Of a stretch of DNA of 64,000 nucleotides, positions 1 through 11,400 are shown piece after piece; position 1 is the first letter of the stretch, and each line of letters begins with the position of its first letter. Source of the stretch: Aldrovandia affinis (lineage: Eukaryota > Chordata > Actinopteri > Notacanthiformes > Halosauridae). Position numbers and translations under genes: made by a program. The DNA lies in the NCBI GenBank assembly GCA_029706075.1, contig JAINUG010000209.1:1426001-1490000 (forward strand), given 5' to 3'. The notes under the pieces were generated by a model. It did not search any database. It was not told the DNA's origin and was given only the letters and a program-made list of their open reading frames with translations.

Positions 1-531
1 GATTGCACTTAACGAGGAGAATTGGGTTTTGGGTTTTGCAAAAAGTTAATTTGATAATGCAATTTGTGTGAAAACAAGCTAAATGTGCTTATAGTGTTTT
101 TATTGATACATAGGCTTTAGGAAAATGTGGTCCATGGTGCCAGTTTTTTTGTGTAAACAATTGAGAAAAACTGTAAGACACCTAAGCGCAGACACAAGTA
201 CACTGAAGAAATTGCCTACCCTCACACACACACAGACACAGATATCACCTATTGAGCAGAAATGTAACTGCACACAAGTTAAACACGTTAAAAACAAGTA
301 ATAAACTCTATACATTGAACATTAAGCACATATACACACATCGAATATACAGCAGCAAACAGGCAGTACACTTGGTCATTTGTGGTTGATATGACAGGGT
401 CATTGGTTTTTGTTTGAACAAGGCAGGGGCTCAGGGCTCAGAGTAAGGTTCCCCTTTGGGGGAATGCTATGCTGTGGGTTAGATGCAATCATCTTTGTCC
501 CAGAGATCAGACATGCTGGTCCCTCCCCCCA

Positions 532-540
<9 letters not shown>

Positions 541-587
<47 letters not shown>

Positions 588-592
588 ACAGT
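541..592. repeat. Compound CT/CA microsatellite
   Basis: A CT-rich run passes directly into a CA run. Short ORFs across it (His-Thr repeats) are by-products of the repeat. Confidence 0.9.
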
Positions 593-762
593 GCCTTAAA
601 TTATGGCCCATTAAAGTCAATTCCCCCTCAGTGCACCATCTCTCTCCACCAGTGCAAGTCAGAAATCATCAGGGCTGATTCCCATTGAGGGATGTCCCTG
701 CACCATCCACAACGCAACAAAAACAACCCTGCAGAAGGACCAGACATTCAGACCCTTCACCA

Positions 763-796
<34 letters not shown>
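763..796. repeat. CA microsatellite
   Basis: Uninterrupted CA dinucleotides, about 16 units. Confidence 0.9.
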
Positions 797-798
<2 letters not shown>

Positions 799-1439
799 TA
801 TTTATTTATACAACCCTATATAACCCATGCTCTCTTCTTTGATCACTTATGCTCACACATACACATCTACATCCACCCAGAAGAATCAGACAACCAGAGC
901 ATCCTCTACTTAAACAAGCAAACCGAAAAAGCATCAAAGAACAACCAGATCAAGACAAACAGAGACCTGATTTATTCTTCTTTATCAACACTACTACTAA
1001 TAACATGAATAATAATAGATGGGTGCTTGTTCAAGGGGATAGTGGCAGAGCTATGTCTGGGACTTGAACTCGCAACTATCTGGATGCCCAGCTTCTATTC
1101 TGGTACGCCACACTACTAATCAAAATCATCTATCATGACAGGTTAACTCTATTGAATAACATCTGTGATATACCCATCACAGATGGCATTTTTTCCAATT
1201 ACAGATAGAACTTAAAATATATATGACACTCAAATAACAAGTATTATAGCAGTATTATATTATATTATTCTATAGTCGTATTTAGTTTATCAGGTAGTTG
1301 GAAATGAAATGTTATGGTGTGTGTGTGTGTGTGTGTGACAGACAGACAGAGACTAGTAGAGTTGAAGATTTCTTCCAAGAACAGATTTAATGTATTTTTT
1401 CATTTTTTTCTCTCATATTTCCTTGTTTCAGTTCACATA

Positions 1440-1886
1440 CACTACCGTTCAAAAGTTTGAGTCACCTTCCATCTGGAGACAGACAGACAAGACAGACGAA
1501 AGACAGACAGAACTACAGACAGAACAACTCAAACTAAAGACAGGTCAGAGTGTCCAGACCTCAATCCCATAGAACTTGTATGGGACAAACTGGAAAGGAT
1601 AAGCAAAGTAAGAAATCAGTTTCTCTAAAATCTGCAGGATAGCTGGGAAAACATGCGGGTGATTTCCCACTAAAACTTATTAACTGTGGCCACTGTGCGT
1701 CTGCTATTCTCTAAAATAACTATTTTGAGAGTTGATTCTATTTTCAATATAATTTTCTTGAAAGAACTTTGATTTCATTTTGTTCATTGTTACATGTGTT
1801 TTTGTTTTTAATATTTCCAGAAATGTTTCAGTGTAAAGCATTTTCAATTATGAGATAAAACTGAGAGGTGATTTTGAACGGTAGTG
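1440..1886 (+). mobile_element. Internally deleted Tc1/mariner-like transposon
   Basis: The left end reads CACTACCGTTCAAAAGTTTG and the right end is its reverse complement (...TTTTGAACGGTAGTG). Each end is flanked by TA, the Tc1/mariner target site. Inside, near 1550-1600, are codons resembling the D-x-N-P-I-E-L-V-W-D segment that carries the last catalytic acidic residue of Tc1 transposases, followed by a degraded C-terminus. The N-terminal DNA-binding half is missing, so at about 450 bp the copy is non-autonomous. The end sequence matches a common fish Tc1 family. Confidence 0.85.
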
Positions 1887-3103
1887 TATAGAAACAAGGT
1901 TATGCTTAGAAACAAGGAAACAAGGTCACCAACTTGTGACTATCTGTAATGCAGGATACAATACACCACAATCTAATGTCAGACAGATGTAAAAATGGGC
2001 TGCTCAGTTCATTAAATGTAGTCCTCAAACACAGCTCAGCTGGCGGCTGCTGGCTCATATGGAGAGAACATGTTCTGCAGTGATGAAACGAGTTTAAGCT
2101 CGGGTAATCAGAATTGGGAGAAAACGTTCAACATTTGCGTATGAAAACTGGTCCAAAAAATAAAAAGGCCCTTTTGCCTTTTTGACAGCGAAAAAGTAAA
2201 AATATACATGGCCAATTACTCAATTACACGATGATTTCACGACAAGTGCAATACAAAATAAAATAAAAAGTTTTCCACAGACTATAGAGACAAATGTGAA
2301 ATTATAAACGGATAGTTCCCATCCATTGTTCCTATTGGTCAATTTGCGTTCAATCGTAATTATAATCCCGATACATCACGGGTAAATAGAATATTCGCAC
2401 ATCATTTGAATATCATTGCGCATTAGACCAAGTAAAAGACACTGTAATAGATCAATTTCACATTAATAAGAGCAAAGTTACGGAAGATGGAAACGTTTTA
2501 TATCTCTATTGAGTTATTCGGGTCACTATCTTTTGATGAGTGGGCCGAAACGGAATTACCAGTAACCCCTGAAAAGTTAAGTCGTCATGCAGAAGTCTAA
2601 TAGACAGTCATAGACAGTTTAGAGAAGAACAGAAACGAGGTCAACACAACGAAGTCAACTAGCTGAGCCGCCCGTTGTTTTAGTGACTCGTTAACGGAGA
2701 ATAAATGATCCATTTATTTAAAAAATATGTAACGATAGGTGAACTAAACAACATCCGTGAATTTTACGGGAATGACAGAAACAGCAACGGTGGGCCGTAC
2801 AGCATAAACAGCTACACTGGGGTGTGCGCTGGCATTAACCGGCATTTAAATTATTAACCGCTGAGTCAGTGTTGGTGGGACTCACCACATCCAATTAAAC
2901 ATGTGCGAAAAATGTTTTGCAGTTTAACGTTTTGATACTTGAGCTTTTCGTTTTGAACTTTGTGTCTACAGTTTCAGTTACACTGTGTAAACAATAGAGA
3001 AAAGGTGTAATATAACGCTATCACCACATAAAGAACTTGAGTGGATTGTGGGGCCAGGTTTGTTTTGTGCATTAGCCCTTTCTGTTTCTCGTCTGCTCCC
3101 TAG

Positions 3104-3229
3104 ACCACAACCACCTCAACAATGCAGCCCTCTCCCAGATGGGCCCAGCGATGGCACTCACGCACCCCCACAACAACCTCAACATGCCAGGCTTGGGCTT
3201 CAACAAGTACACCTCGCTCAAGGCTCTGG
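3104..3229 (+). CDS. shisa8: Shisa-family (CKAMP-like) protein, penultimate coding exon
   Basis: This internal exon encodes part of the cytoplasmic tail of a Shisa-family AMPA-receptor auxiliary subunit. The reading is HNHLNNAALSQMGPAMAL followed by THPHNNLNMPGLGFNKYTSL and KAL. The family-typical segment is the (F/L)NKY(T/A)SLKA motif, which in Shisa6-9 lies between the juxtamembrane region and the C-terminal tail. Splice signals are clear: a pyrimidine-rich tract ending CCCTAG before position 3104, and a GTAAGC donor at 3230. The exon starts with two bases of a split codon and ends with one, which matches the phase of the exon at 8006. It has no start codon of its own. The symbol is tentative: shisa9 is the main alternative, and the choice of shisa8 rests on the nearby MRTFA-type gene. 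Confidence 0.72.
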
Positions 3230-3554
3230 GTAAGCATGGCAGCGCACTAAAACACACACATCCTACGAATAAAGACATGCACAGTCACACATACGTACAT
3301 ATGTACACACCTATCAAAATTTGCAAACACAAGCACACACTTGTCCTACTCACACAACACACACACACACACACACACACACGTACACGTACACACCTAT
3401 TGCAAATGTGCAAATACAAGCACAAACACACATACACACACACACAGTCTGACTTCTCACATGAATACACACATGCAATCATTTGCATGTCCTCCTAGTC
3501 ACAAAACCAGACACATACATACAAATGCACATACAAATAGACACCCAACACTCA

Positions 3555-3557
<3 letters not shown>

Positions 3558-3642
<85 letters not shown>
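3558..3642. repeat. Long CA microsatellite
   Basis: About 42 CA units in a row inside the shisa intron. The 211-codon His/Thr ORF over it is an artefact of the repeat. Confidence 0.95.
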
Positions 3643-3644
<2 letters not shown>

Positions 3645-5699
3645 GGAATGCAAGACAGGATATTAAAGCAAACTCATACGGGAGTCAGTGTGACAGTAAC
3701 AGTTTGTTTTTGATAGGGAGAATGAGTGACATCATCCCCTCCAGTGTACCATTCTGTGGTGAAGAGAATGAAAGGCTCCAGGATACAGTGACACATAGAT
3801 GTTTATCCATAGACCCATATACTGTACACAGTAGCTATACACAGGCAAACCAGTGGAGGCAAATATACTTGCCAATAGGGATATGCATATACTGGCAAGG
3901 GCACATTGGTGCTCATTCAAAGATATTCAATACACATATCAACGGCCGTGTACGCAAACAGACAGAAAGCACTTAGACACCAGTAGCCACATTTGTATAT
4001 TTGTATATCAAACTCAATGAATAGCCAACCTCATTATGTCATTCTTTCAATAACTCATGTTGAGCACACAAATGGACCCATAAAACAAAGAGCCTTTGCT
4101 ACCATGCCTGTTTTAAGCAAACACACAAAGGTTGCACTGCGCTGAAAATAAATGTTTTCTGAAGACACATTTTCTGGTAATAAAATCTTTTACATTTGTG
4201 GTACTTACGCTGAAAAGGTGACACTTGGATCCTCTCTGCAAGCTTCTTCAGATTAAGCGTTTGGTGAATCTGAAGAAGGCTGCTGAGCCTTTGAAATGTC
4301 ATGTTTTTAGAGAAACACTTAGGGCAGTGCCTCCACTTAGTTGTCTGAGCAAAGAAAACCTACTTTTGTTCAATTACTAATATTAGAAATGAGAATCTCA
4401 CAGAGCAGGAAGTGTGAGAGGTGGGAAAATCAGAAGGCATCATCGGATTGGATTCTTTATGCAGTCATATGACTGAGCTGCTTTTTTCTTCACATTCAAG
4501 GATTTACGCAATCAGTGCTGTGAGAATGCTGGAGACTGCCACACTGTCAGAAACTGTCAATTTCAAGCTTATATCTGTGCTGTTCAAAAGAGCACCTGAT
4601 TTGGATTTATCATATTAAATTGGCTGCAAAGTAGCTCGTTATGACTGAAGGCATAGGGCCAAATCTGTAAAAAGGACAGGTTCATATATAGTGCAGTTTG
4701 CCTCAGTCTCTGCAGGCATTGCAGTCTCTACCAGAGAGAATGACAGCAGTCCCCTATGCTAGAGGCTTTGGAATTTTGGTATAGATTATTGAACACCCTT
4801 TGGTCTAAGGACTATTTCCAGGACTAATAAATTACAGACACTTGTTCATACTGACATTTTTCCATGTCACTTGACGGAATTCCATTGACTTTTTGTTTGG
4901 GCTGAGGTGCACTGTGGGAATATTTGTTCAATAAAGTACACAGACATCCACAGATTTCAGCCCCTGCTAAATGCTTATGAACACATCAACAATGATTGAG
5001 CTGACAGACTGAAACATGCATGCATGCACACCCACAGCCACATACACATACGATGCTGTGTCTGAAAGTATTCATCCTACCTTATTTTGCCTTCACTCTC
5101 TGAACTACCCCCGGGGAGGGGGGGCAATAAACAGCAGCGACAGTCACATCTTGCTGCATGGGCAAAGTCACAGAAAGGGCAGAGCGGAGACAGAGGACGA
5201 GGGGGAGATCTAAAGAGAGAGAGAAACAGAGGGAGCGAGCCAGCTTCTGCCAGGTGTAGCAGCAGGTACTGGATCAGGAGAGACATAATTAAATCTTAAT
5301 CAAATGCTAATGACCTGCGAATTTCCACTTGGATGCAGGTGAGAGCAGAGAGAAGAGAGAAACTATAGGTTGAATGGAGAGGGTGACAGGTACCCCACTG
5401 TCCATCACAGACACATTCCCTACGGAGACTTCCTGCACTGGTCTGTGCACAGAAAAGAAACAATCATCATGAGGACTTCACACTCATTTGTTCATCCGTG
5501 TCTTTGCAAATCCTCCAAAGCCATTTCTGGGCATTTATGAGGCTTCATTGTGAACACTCGTCAGAATAATTGTAATTTCTGCTGGCGTGGACTCCATTAC
5601 CGCACTGTATGCGATACACCCTTATTGTGTTCGTCCAAACATATATGCATGCAGTTAATCCATGTGATACACTTCCACTGGCGCACATAAGCATATGTA

Positions 5700-5935
5700 C
5701 TCATACATACACACCTGCTGTTTTGTGTATACATACGAGTACAGACTCACCCGCTGTTTTGTGTATGTATGAGTACGGACACACCTGCTGTTTTGTGTAT
5801 GTATGAGTACAGACTCACCTGCTGTTTTGTGTATACATATGAGTACAGACTCACCCACTGTTTTGTGTATGTATGAATACAGACACACCTGCTGTTTTGT
5901 GTATGTATGAGTACAGACAAACCTGCTGTTTTGTC
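5700..5935. repeat. Minisatellite, 36-38 bp unit, about six to seven copies
   Basis: Each unit has the core CCTGCTGTTTTGTGTAT followed by GTATGAGTACAGAC-like sequence. Copies begin near 5713, 5750, 5786, 5818, 5851, 5887 and 5923, with a few substitutions between them. It is intronic and has no apparent coding role. Confidence 0.85.
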
Positions 5936-6909
5936 TAGCACTCAAACTCAATCGATAGCAAAAGGGCTAGGAGGGAATAAAATAGAAAGAAAAAAATGTT
6001 AATGAAAAAAAGATGAAAAACAAAAATGACAAAACAGTGAGCCAAACAAGATTGTTCATGTTTGAGGGCTGTGGGCTGGCGGCTTTGACCTCACGGAGCA
6101 ACACTCACGGCTTCCGCGCTAATCCAACAGGACATTTCTGCCCAAGTCTATTTTTACCCCATTCAAAAACTCCCACTTATTCTCTAGCTGCAGTTGTTGC
6201 TTCTTCATTTTTCAATTTTTTCTCCTTACTGTAATCCAAGATCATTCAGACACACTAGGCACTCATGTCTTTGTGCCGTGCAGCGGTGCTTTAGCATTTC
6301 AGCTTACACGACACCTAACACCAAATTTATATGCTGTGCCCATCCATTTGTTCAGAATAATACAATTCTCACTAAACTGCCCAATGTAATGTTAGAGCTT
6401 AAACCCTCCTTCAAAATTTCTCCAAAATGAAAGCTCTAATACAGTGGTAAGAAAGGCAGAGAAGTTTATCATTTTTGCTCCATCCAAACTCCTATGTGCA
6501 TCATTTAATTAATTATTAGGCTTAACAAGGGTACTCAGACAGGTTTTTTTTGTGAATGTTCTTGTCCTTTTTTGGGGATCTCCTTGTGGCATTGGACAAT
6601 TTACTATAAATTAGTCTGGCTCAGACTAAGTGTCAATGTCAATGGCTGTTCTGATAATTAGCACATTTCATCTCCTTCCCCAGTGTCATTAGAACACTTC
6701 AAATTGTGAGGCTGACTTTGGGTCTACTGGGTGGATGTGATATTGTGCACCCCTGTGTGTTTTCCAAACCTGGGTCCCAGGGGGCACCTCAGCTGTGTGC
6801 TGGCTTTCAATCCAGCTGAACTCTCAGTTAATTAGGTTTGATTCATCTGTTAATTGAATACTGATCTGGATTTGACATCAATTAACAAGTGTCTGCCGCT
6901 GCTTCTTTT

Positions 6910-7322
6910 TAAATGTAATTTATTTGTATTTTTATTATTTTTCCCAGTTTTTCACCCAATTTGGTGGCCAATTTTACCCCCATTGATCCAACTATCCCCC
7001 TTCAACAAGCCCGCCACCTGCAGCTATGGAACATTACTCTGGGACTGGCGATGGCAGGGACAGCAAACCGCCTTCTATGAGACGGCACTCACCCAAGTGC
7101 CGACCACGATTCCGAAATGTCTAGAGAAGTTTTGTGTGGTTGCGGTGAGCTCATGCCAGCCTCCCTCCTCCCTCCCTCTGGGGCGGACAGACAATCGCCG
7201 CCCCTGAACGGGACTCCCGGCCAGAGCCGGTCTGGCACAGCCGGCTGGCACAACCCGGGCCACAGTGGGCAACCTGCACTCCCGGCAAGTGCCTTTACCG
7301 GCTGCACCACCCTGGGGGGCCC
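6910..7322 (-). mobile_element. tRNA-derived SINE, family B, full-length copy
   Basis: This is a long SINE whose tRNA-like head is at the right on the minus strand (GGGTGGTGCAGCCGGTAAAG...). It is followed by a GC-rich body containing GGCGGCGATTGTC and a 3' tail complementary to TTTTTCCCAGTTTTTCACCC. The same body and tail recur at 30195-30542, 53651-53857 and 58790-59092, in the same orientation. The overlapping GC-rich ORFs are not genes. Confidence 0.75.
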
Positions 7323-8005
7323 TCACTGCCGCTTCTTGGTTACAGATACGAGCTGTGGGAAGTGTGTTTGTTTAACAGAAGGATGCAAGTAGCTCTTTCC
7401 ATTTATTTGAATCCCTTAAACAATAAGGTTTAAATAATAATACTGACAGGCTTTATTGATTAGGTGTAATTCATTTTTCGATAGGGCCTAGAATAAGCAA
7501 TTGAAGAACTAATTAAGCTTAGCTGAGACAGCTGCACCTAAAAATGTGTTCGGAGAGCAGATATGAACAAAAATATGTTGAATAAACACAAACACAGCAC
7601 AAACAGCACTTTTCAGATTTATCTCAAACAGCACATTTCTATCACAAAGGAATTTATAGCCGATTAAATGTCGAGGTGTCCAAAAACAAATCAGCACTTC
7701 AATAACAGCTCAATCAAATCTATAAACGCTAATTAAGAACTCAGTTGGAATGAAGGCCTATTTACATGGTATGCCTCCAGGACTAGTGTTTGGAAACATT
7801 TGTGTAATGATTGATATATAATACTATTTAGAACTAACACTATACTATAGTACTCTAACTGTAATTTACACCTCAATTGAACATGTCTTTTATACTTAAG
7901 ACAGAAATGTGATTTGTGCTTTGTCCAAAAAAGGGAACAGAATTGTGTACTGCTAACTCTCCTATTTTTCTCTTTCCTCTCTTTTGTACCCTTCCAACAA
8001 AACAG

Positions 8006-8457
8006 ACTCAAGCTCCAGAGATTACTACAAGAATTACCCCATGATAGACTATTCCCACCACCAAGCTCCACCTCCACCCTTCCAGTCAATAGCCTTCCAC
8101 ACCAAGGACAAGCCCTTCCTCCCACCACCGGACATCCATGCCCCACTGGCCATCACCATCACTGCTGGCCAGCTGGCAAAACCCAAGATCTCCAAGACCA
8201 ACACACACCCACTCACCTCTAGCTCAGCCTTCAAAGCCTGGGACCCCAGCAAAAGCTATGCCCAGCACCCGGCTTCAAATATGGGACAGCTTTCTGGTCG
8301 CCGCCTGGTCTACTCCAACAAGAGGCAGTACAGTGTAGAGACGCTCCCAGAGTTGTTTTGTCAGCCCCCCGGGTACGGACACTCGTCCCACCCCACACAG
8401 CACCACCATACAAGCAAGGGTCTGCCAACCAACAGCAAGACGGAGGTGACAGTGTGA
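8006..8457 (+). CDS. shisa8: Shisa-family (CKAMP-like) protein, terminal coding exon
   Basis: This last coding exon encodes the distal cytoplasmic tail of a Shisa6-9-type protein, a postsynaptic auxiliary subunit of AMPA receptors in this family. After the acceptor AACAG, the codon split with the exon at 3104-3229 gives Asp, then SSSRDYYKNYPMIDY. Family landmarks follow: KPKISKTNTHPL, FKAWDPSKSY, YSNKRQYSVETLPELF, and the C-terminal NSKTEVTV before TGA at 8455. The final EVTV is the class I PDZ ligand found on Shisa6-9, used to dock to PSD-95-type scaffolds. The Cys-rich ectodomain and membrane helix are encoded outside the window. The tail shares features with several paralogues (Shisa8 and Shisa9 in particular), so the family is sure but the paralogue is not. 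Confidence 0.85.
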
Positions 8458-11400
8458 GAATGGGTGCTCAGGGAGTGAGAGAGCACAAGAACAACTGGGA
8501 AAGTAATGATTGGTGCGCTTTTGATAGAAGCTGTGGAGGAGCGAGCGAGAAGCATAAATATGCGATCTTTTTTCCCCTTCAGATTTCCTTACCTGTTAAT
8601 TATATATTCACAACGTCCTCTCCCTGATGGCCTCACAAGCTGTTAGCCTTGGCCTACTACCCCCTGTCCCCTCATATCTCCTTAATTCTAATTTTCCCCT
8701 GTCCATCTCTTTCTAATTACTTCTCGGCCTCCCTTCATATCCCTGTCCAACAGCCCCCCATGCAGTCAGAGTGGTGCATTTTCGGGCTGTCACTGTGGCA
8801 CACACAGGACAAATTCCCCCTAGGATACGTCACACACCAGCAGGGACAATGCCATTGTCATGTCATCTCTAATCAGCCTCCACCAAGCACCGAGTGAAGG
8901 ATCGCCCCAGCAACCGATACAAAAGAAAGAAACAAATAATGTTTATCTGTCTGGGGGGGAGGGTGGTGGGCAAAAGATGGGGAAGATGTTCCTGGGTTTC
9001 AGAGGCACATGGAAGCCCTTGGGCCCTTGGGCCAGCTGGGCATTCAGGCTTCAGGGGAAAGAGTGCTGAACAGTAAAGAATTCTCTGTACGGGTGTGAAC
9101 AAGGTCACTGAACCCAGTTTAAATCATTGAGTGGTAAAACAATTCAGGTAACGTGCCCTAGGCCTCTGGAGATGACAAATTAATTGTTGCATGGAGTGGA
9201 GGCCAACAGTCTGCATGGAGGTCACTTCTGGATTAGACTGGACGTCACAGTTAATCTAAGACGTTGTTGTTGGGGTTGTGAGTAGGGAATAGGTTAAAGA
9301 TTATTACTGGACTCAGTTTGGGGTGAAGGGCTTTGGCCTATTGTTGAAATTTATCAGCATTTGAGTTGTGGGAGTCTGAACTGAAGATCATTGAGTATAC
9401 AGAATGAATTAAAAATAAAGAATTCTAAACTTGCAGCAATTTGAGTATGGTGCATGCACTTTGCATACATGAGTATGACTATGATATTGACTTTGACTTT
9501 TTGACATTATAACGTTACATGTTTAACATAAATGTATTGTTCTTCTGTATGTAAAGACTGGGAATCACAGATTCATGTTCAGCCTTAGAAGTAAAGCTTA
9601 GGAGGTAGAAACCATGTATAGAAACAAAATGATTCAATTTTAGAAGCAGGGAGGAATGTGATGGTCAGCCTAAAGCTAGGGATTTATTTTGTGACACCAC
9701 TGAGCCATTTTAGTGTTCAACACAATTTTGCTTGCATGGCATCTTTAGGAATCCTCTGTGTGGTTACTCCAATGCATGTGCTGTTACCATAGGTTACCAC
9801 GGCTTGAGTCATGGCTTGTCATACTCCGTGCAGGCTTCGGCCTGCTTTTCACTTTACCGCAGTGTGCTGCGGTAAATATTTTTTGGCTGAGAATAGGGTA
9901 GGGTTGGAGCGCTGGCAGTTTACCTAAACCGTACGGCATGTGTTTTTTGCACCCCACCTCTCCGGCCCTCCCCTTCCGCTCTCTCCACAGACGGTATGAC
10001 TGATTGCGGGACCTACCAGCGCTCAACCTAGTGTGGACTTCCAAGCTGTTCCCAGCCACACAATTCACTGCCCCTGTGAGCAAGGGGGGGTGGGGGGTGG
10101 GGGGGGTGGGGTTTAATTAATGACAGTCTAGTGACAGCATGGCAGACAACCATCTGATTCAGTAGCATGCACGATCAGGATTTTTGTTCTCTCGCGTTTA
10201 GGATATGCAGTGCCTGCCTTCCTTAGGGTAACAATTTACTAGAATGAGTCACTAACGGTGCAGTGATGTCAGGTGCATTGCACAACATCATTCATTAGAA
10301 TTTGCGCAAATGCATAACTGCTCATGACAACCAGGTGAGCTGTCTCAGTGTCGCAGTCAGGGTCAGGGCAAAGGGCAGCTGTTGCGAGCAGTTACAAGTG
10401 CACACCATGCATGATTCCAGTTGCATTATGCAGTGCTAGATGTTATTCAGTCTATGTGAAACGTAACACTTATTTGGTTAAACGGGTTGAGAGTAAAGAA
10501 AGGAAGCCGCATGTCTGTCCAGCTAAAGTCTTCGATGGAGGTCTCGTCAGTGAGAAATCAGCTGGGCTTACAGTTCTACAAAACGTCCCTGCCGAATACC
10601 TCTATCCCTCCTAAAGATCCCTTTGTGGGAGATCCCTCTCCCAGATATGCCATAGACTGGAATGGAGACAAAGCAATACCTTTACCTTCAAAGCAATAAA
10701 GACACATCCATCCAGTTTTCCAAGGGTGTTTCTGTCGGTCCTCCAAAGGCAAGTAAGAAAGCAGAACAGATCATCATGGATATATGGAATGATAGCCCAT
10801 GGTTCCTGGTGATTGGCTGACTAGGATTTGGAGAGATGTCTCCTACAGATCTGTCGTACAGATCTCATCTGAAACATGATTTCCAAACTCCAAATTGCCA
10901 AATCCGTTTGCCAGCCACTAACACATGGCCGCACTGCACATGGTGGCACTGTGGATCATGACTGGAAGAGGAGTGACATCACTAAAACCAGCCAATAGTC
11001 AAACGCTAGTGACCTTGCGTCCACAAAAGCATGCAAATTGACTGTTTCAGAGTAAGCTTCGTCTTTTTATTCTTTTCCATTTCAAAATAAATTCCCTCCC
11101 TCTCACTAACTTCCTGCCAGACAGGTCGATGGGCCGTGAGTTCAACCAAGAAGACTGAGGGCACTTTTTGGGAAGGCCAGAAAGAAAATGGCAAGTAAAT
11201 GGAGTCACGTTGGTTCTTGTGTGAAATGTGGACTTGTGCATCTGGACATTGAAAGGGAGAAGTCTCTCTGATGACTGGAGTGCCTGAGCGGAATCAGGAT
11301 GATGTGACATAGTCCAGATTGGACCACTCCCCCTCTCATGAGGGAATGGCCTGATTGGTTGTTTAATTTCCTCCCCATTCCCTCTATTGGTTGCTCATGC

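Larger units (their letters stand above)
1..3103. other. Shisa-gene intron/upstream DNA with microsatellites and one Tc1 remnant
   Basis: This stretch lies 5' of the first visible shisa exon and is read as intron, because the N-terminal and membrane-segment exons of the family are absent here. It holds CT/CA microsatellites near 526-592 and 765-796, a GT run at 1316-1338 and a Tc1-derived element at 1440-1886. From 1890 to 3100 it is AT-rich, with no coding signal I recognise. Confidence 0.6.
3230..8005 (+). other. Shisa last intron, with CA microsatellites, a minisatellite and a SINE
   Basis: GT..AG intron between the two recognised shisa exons. It contains CA runs at 3352-3383 and 3558-3642, a purine-rich stretch near 5160-5260, a 36-38 bp minisatellite at 5700-5935 and a tRNA-derived SINE at about 6910-7322. 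The remaining sequence has no exon I can support. The 7400-7740 segment is rich in TAATTA-type motifs and free of repeats. Confidence 0.7.

Noticed and set aside
3341-3976. 211-codon His/Thr-rich ORF on the plus strand
   Set aside because: It is read out of a CA microsatellite and flanking intron, with no conserved domain.
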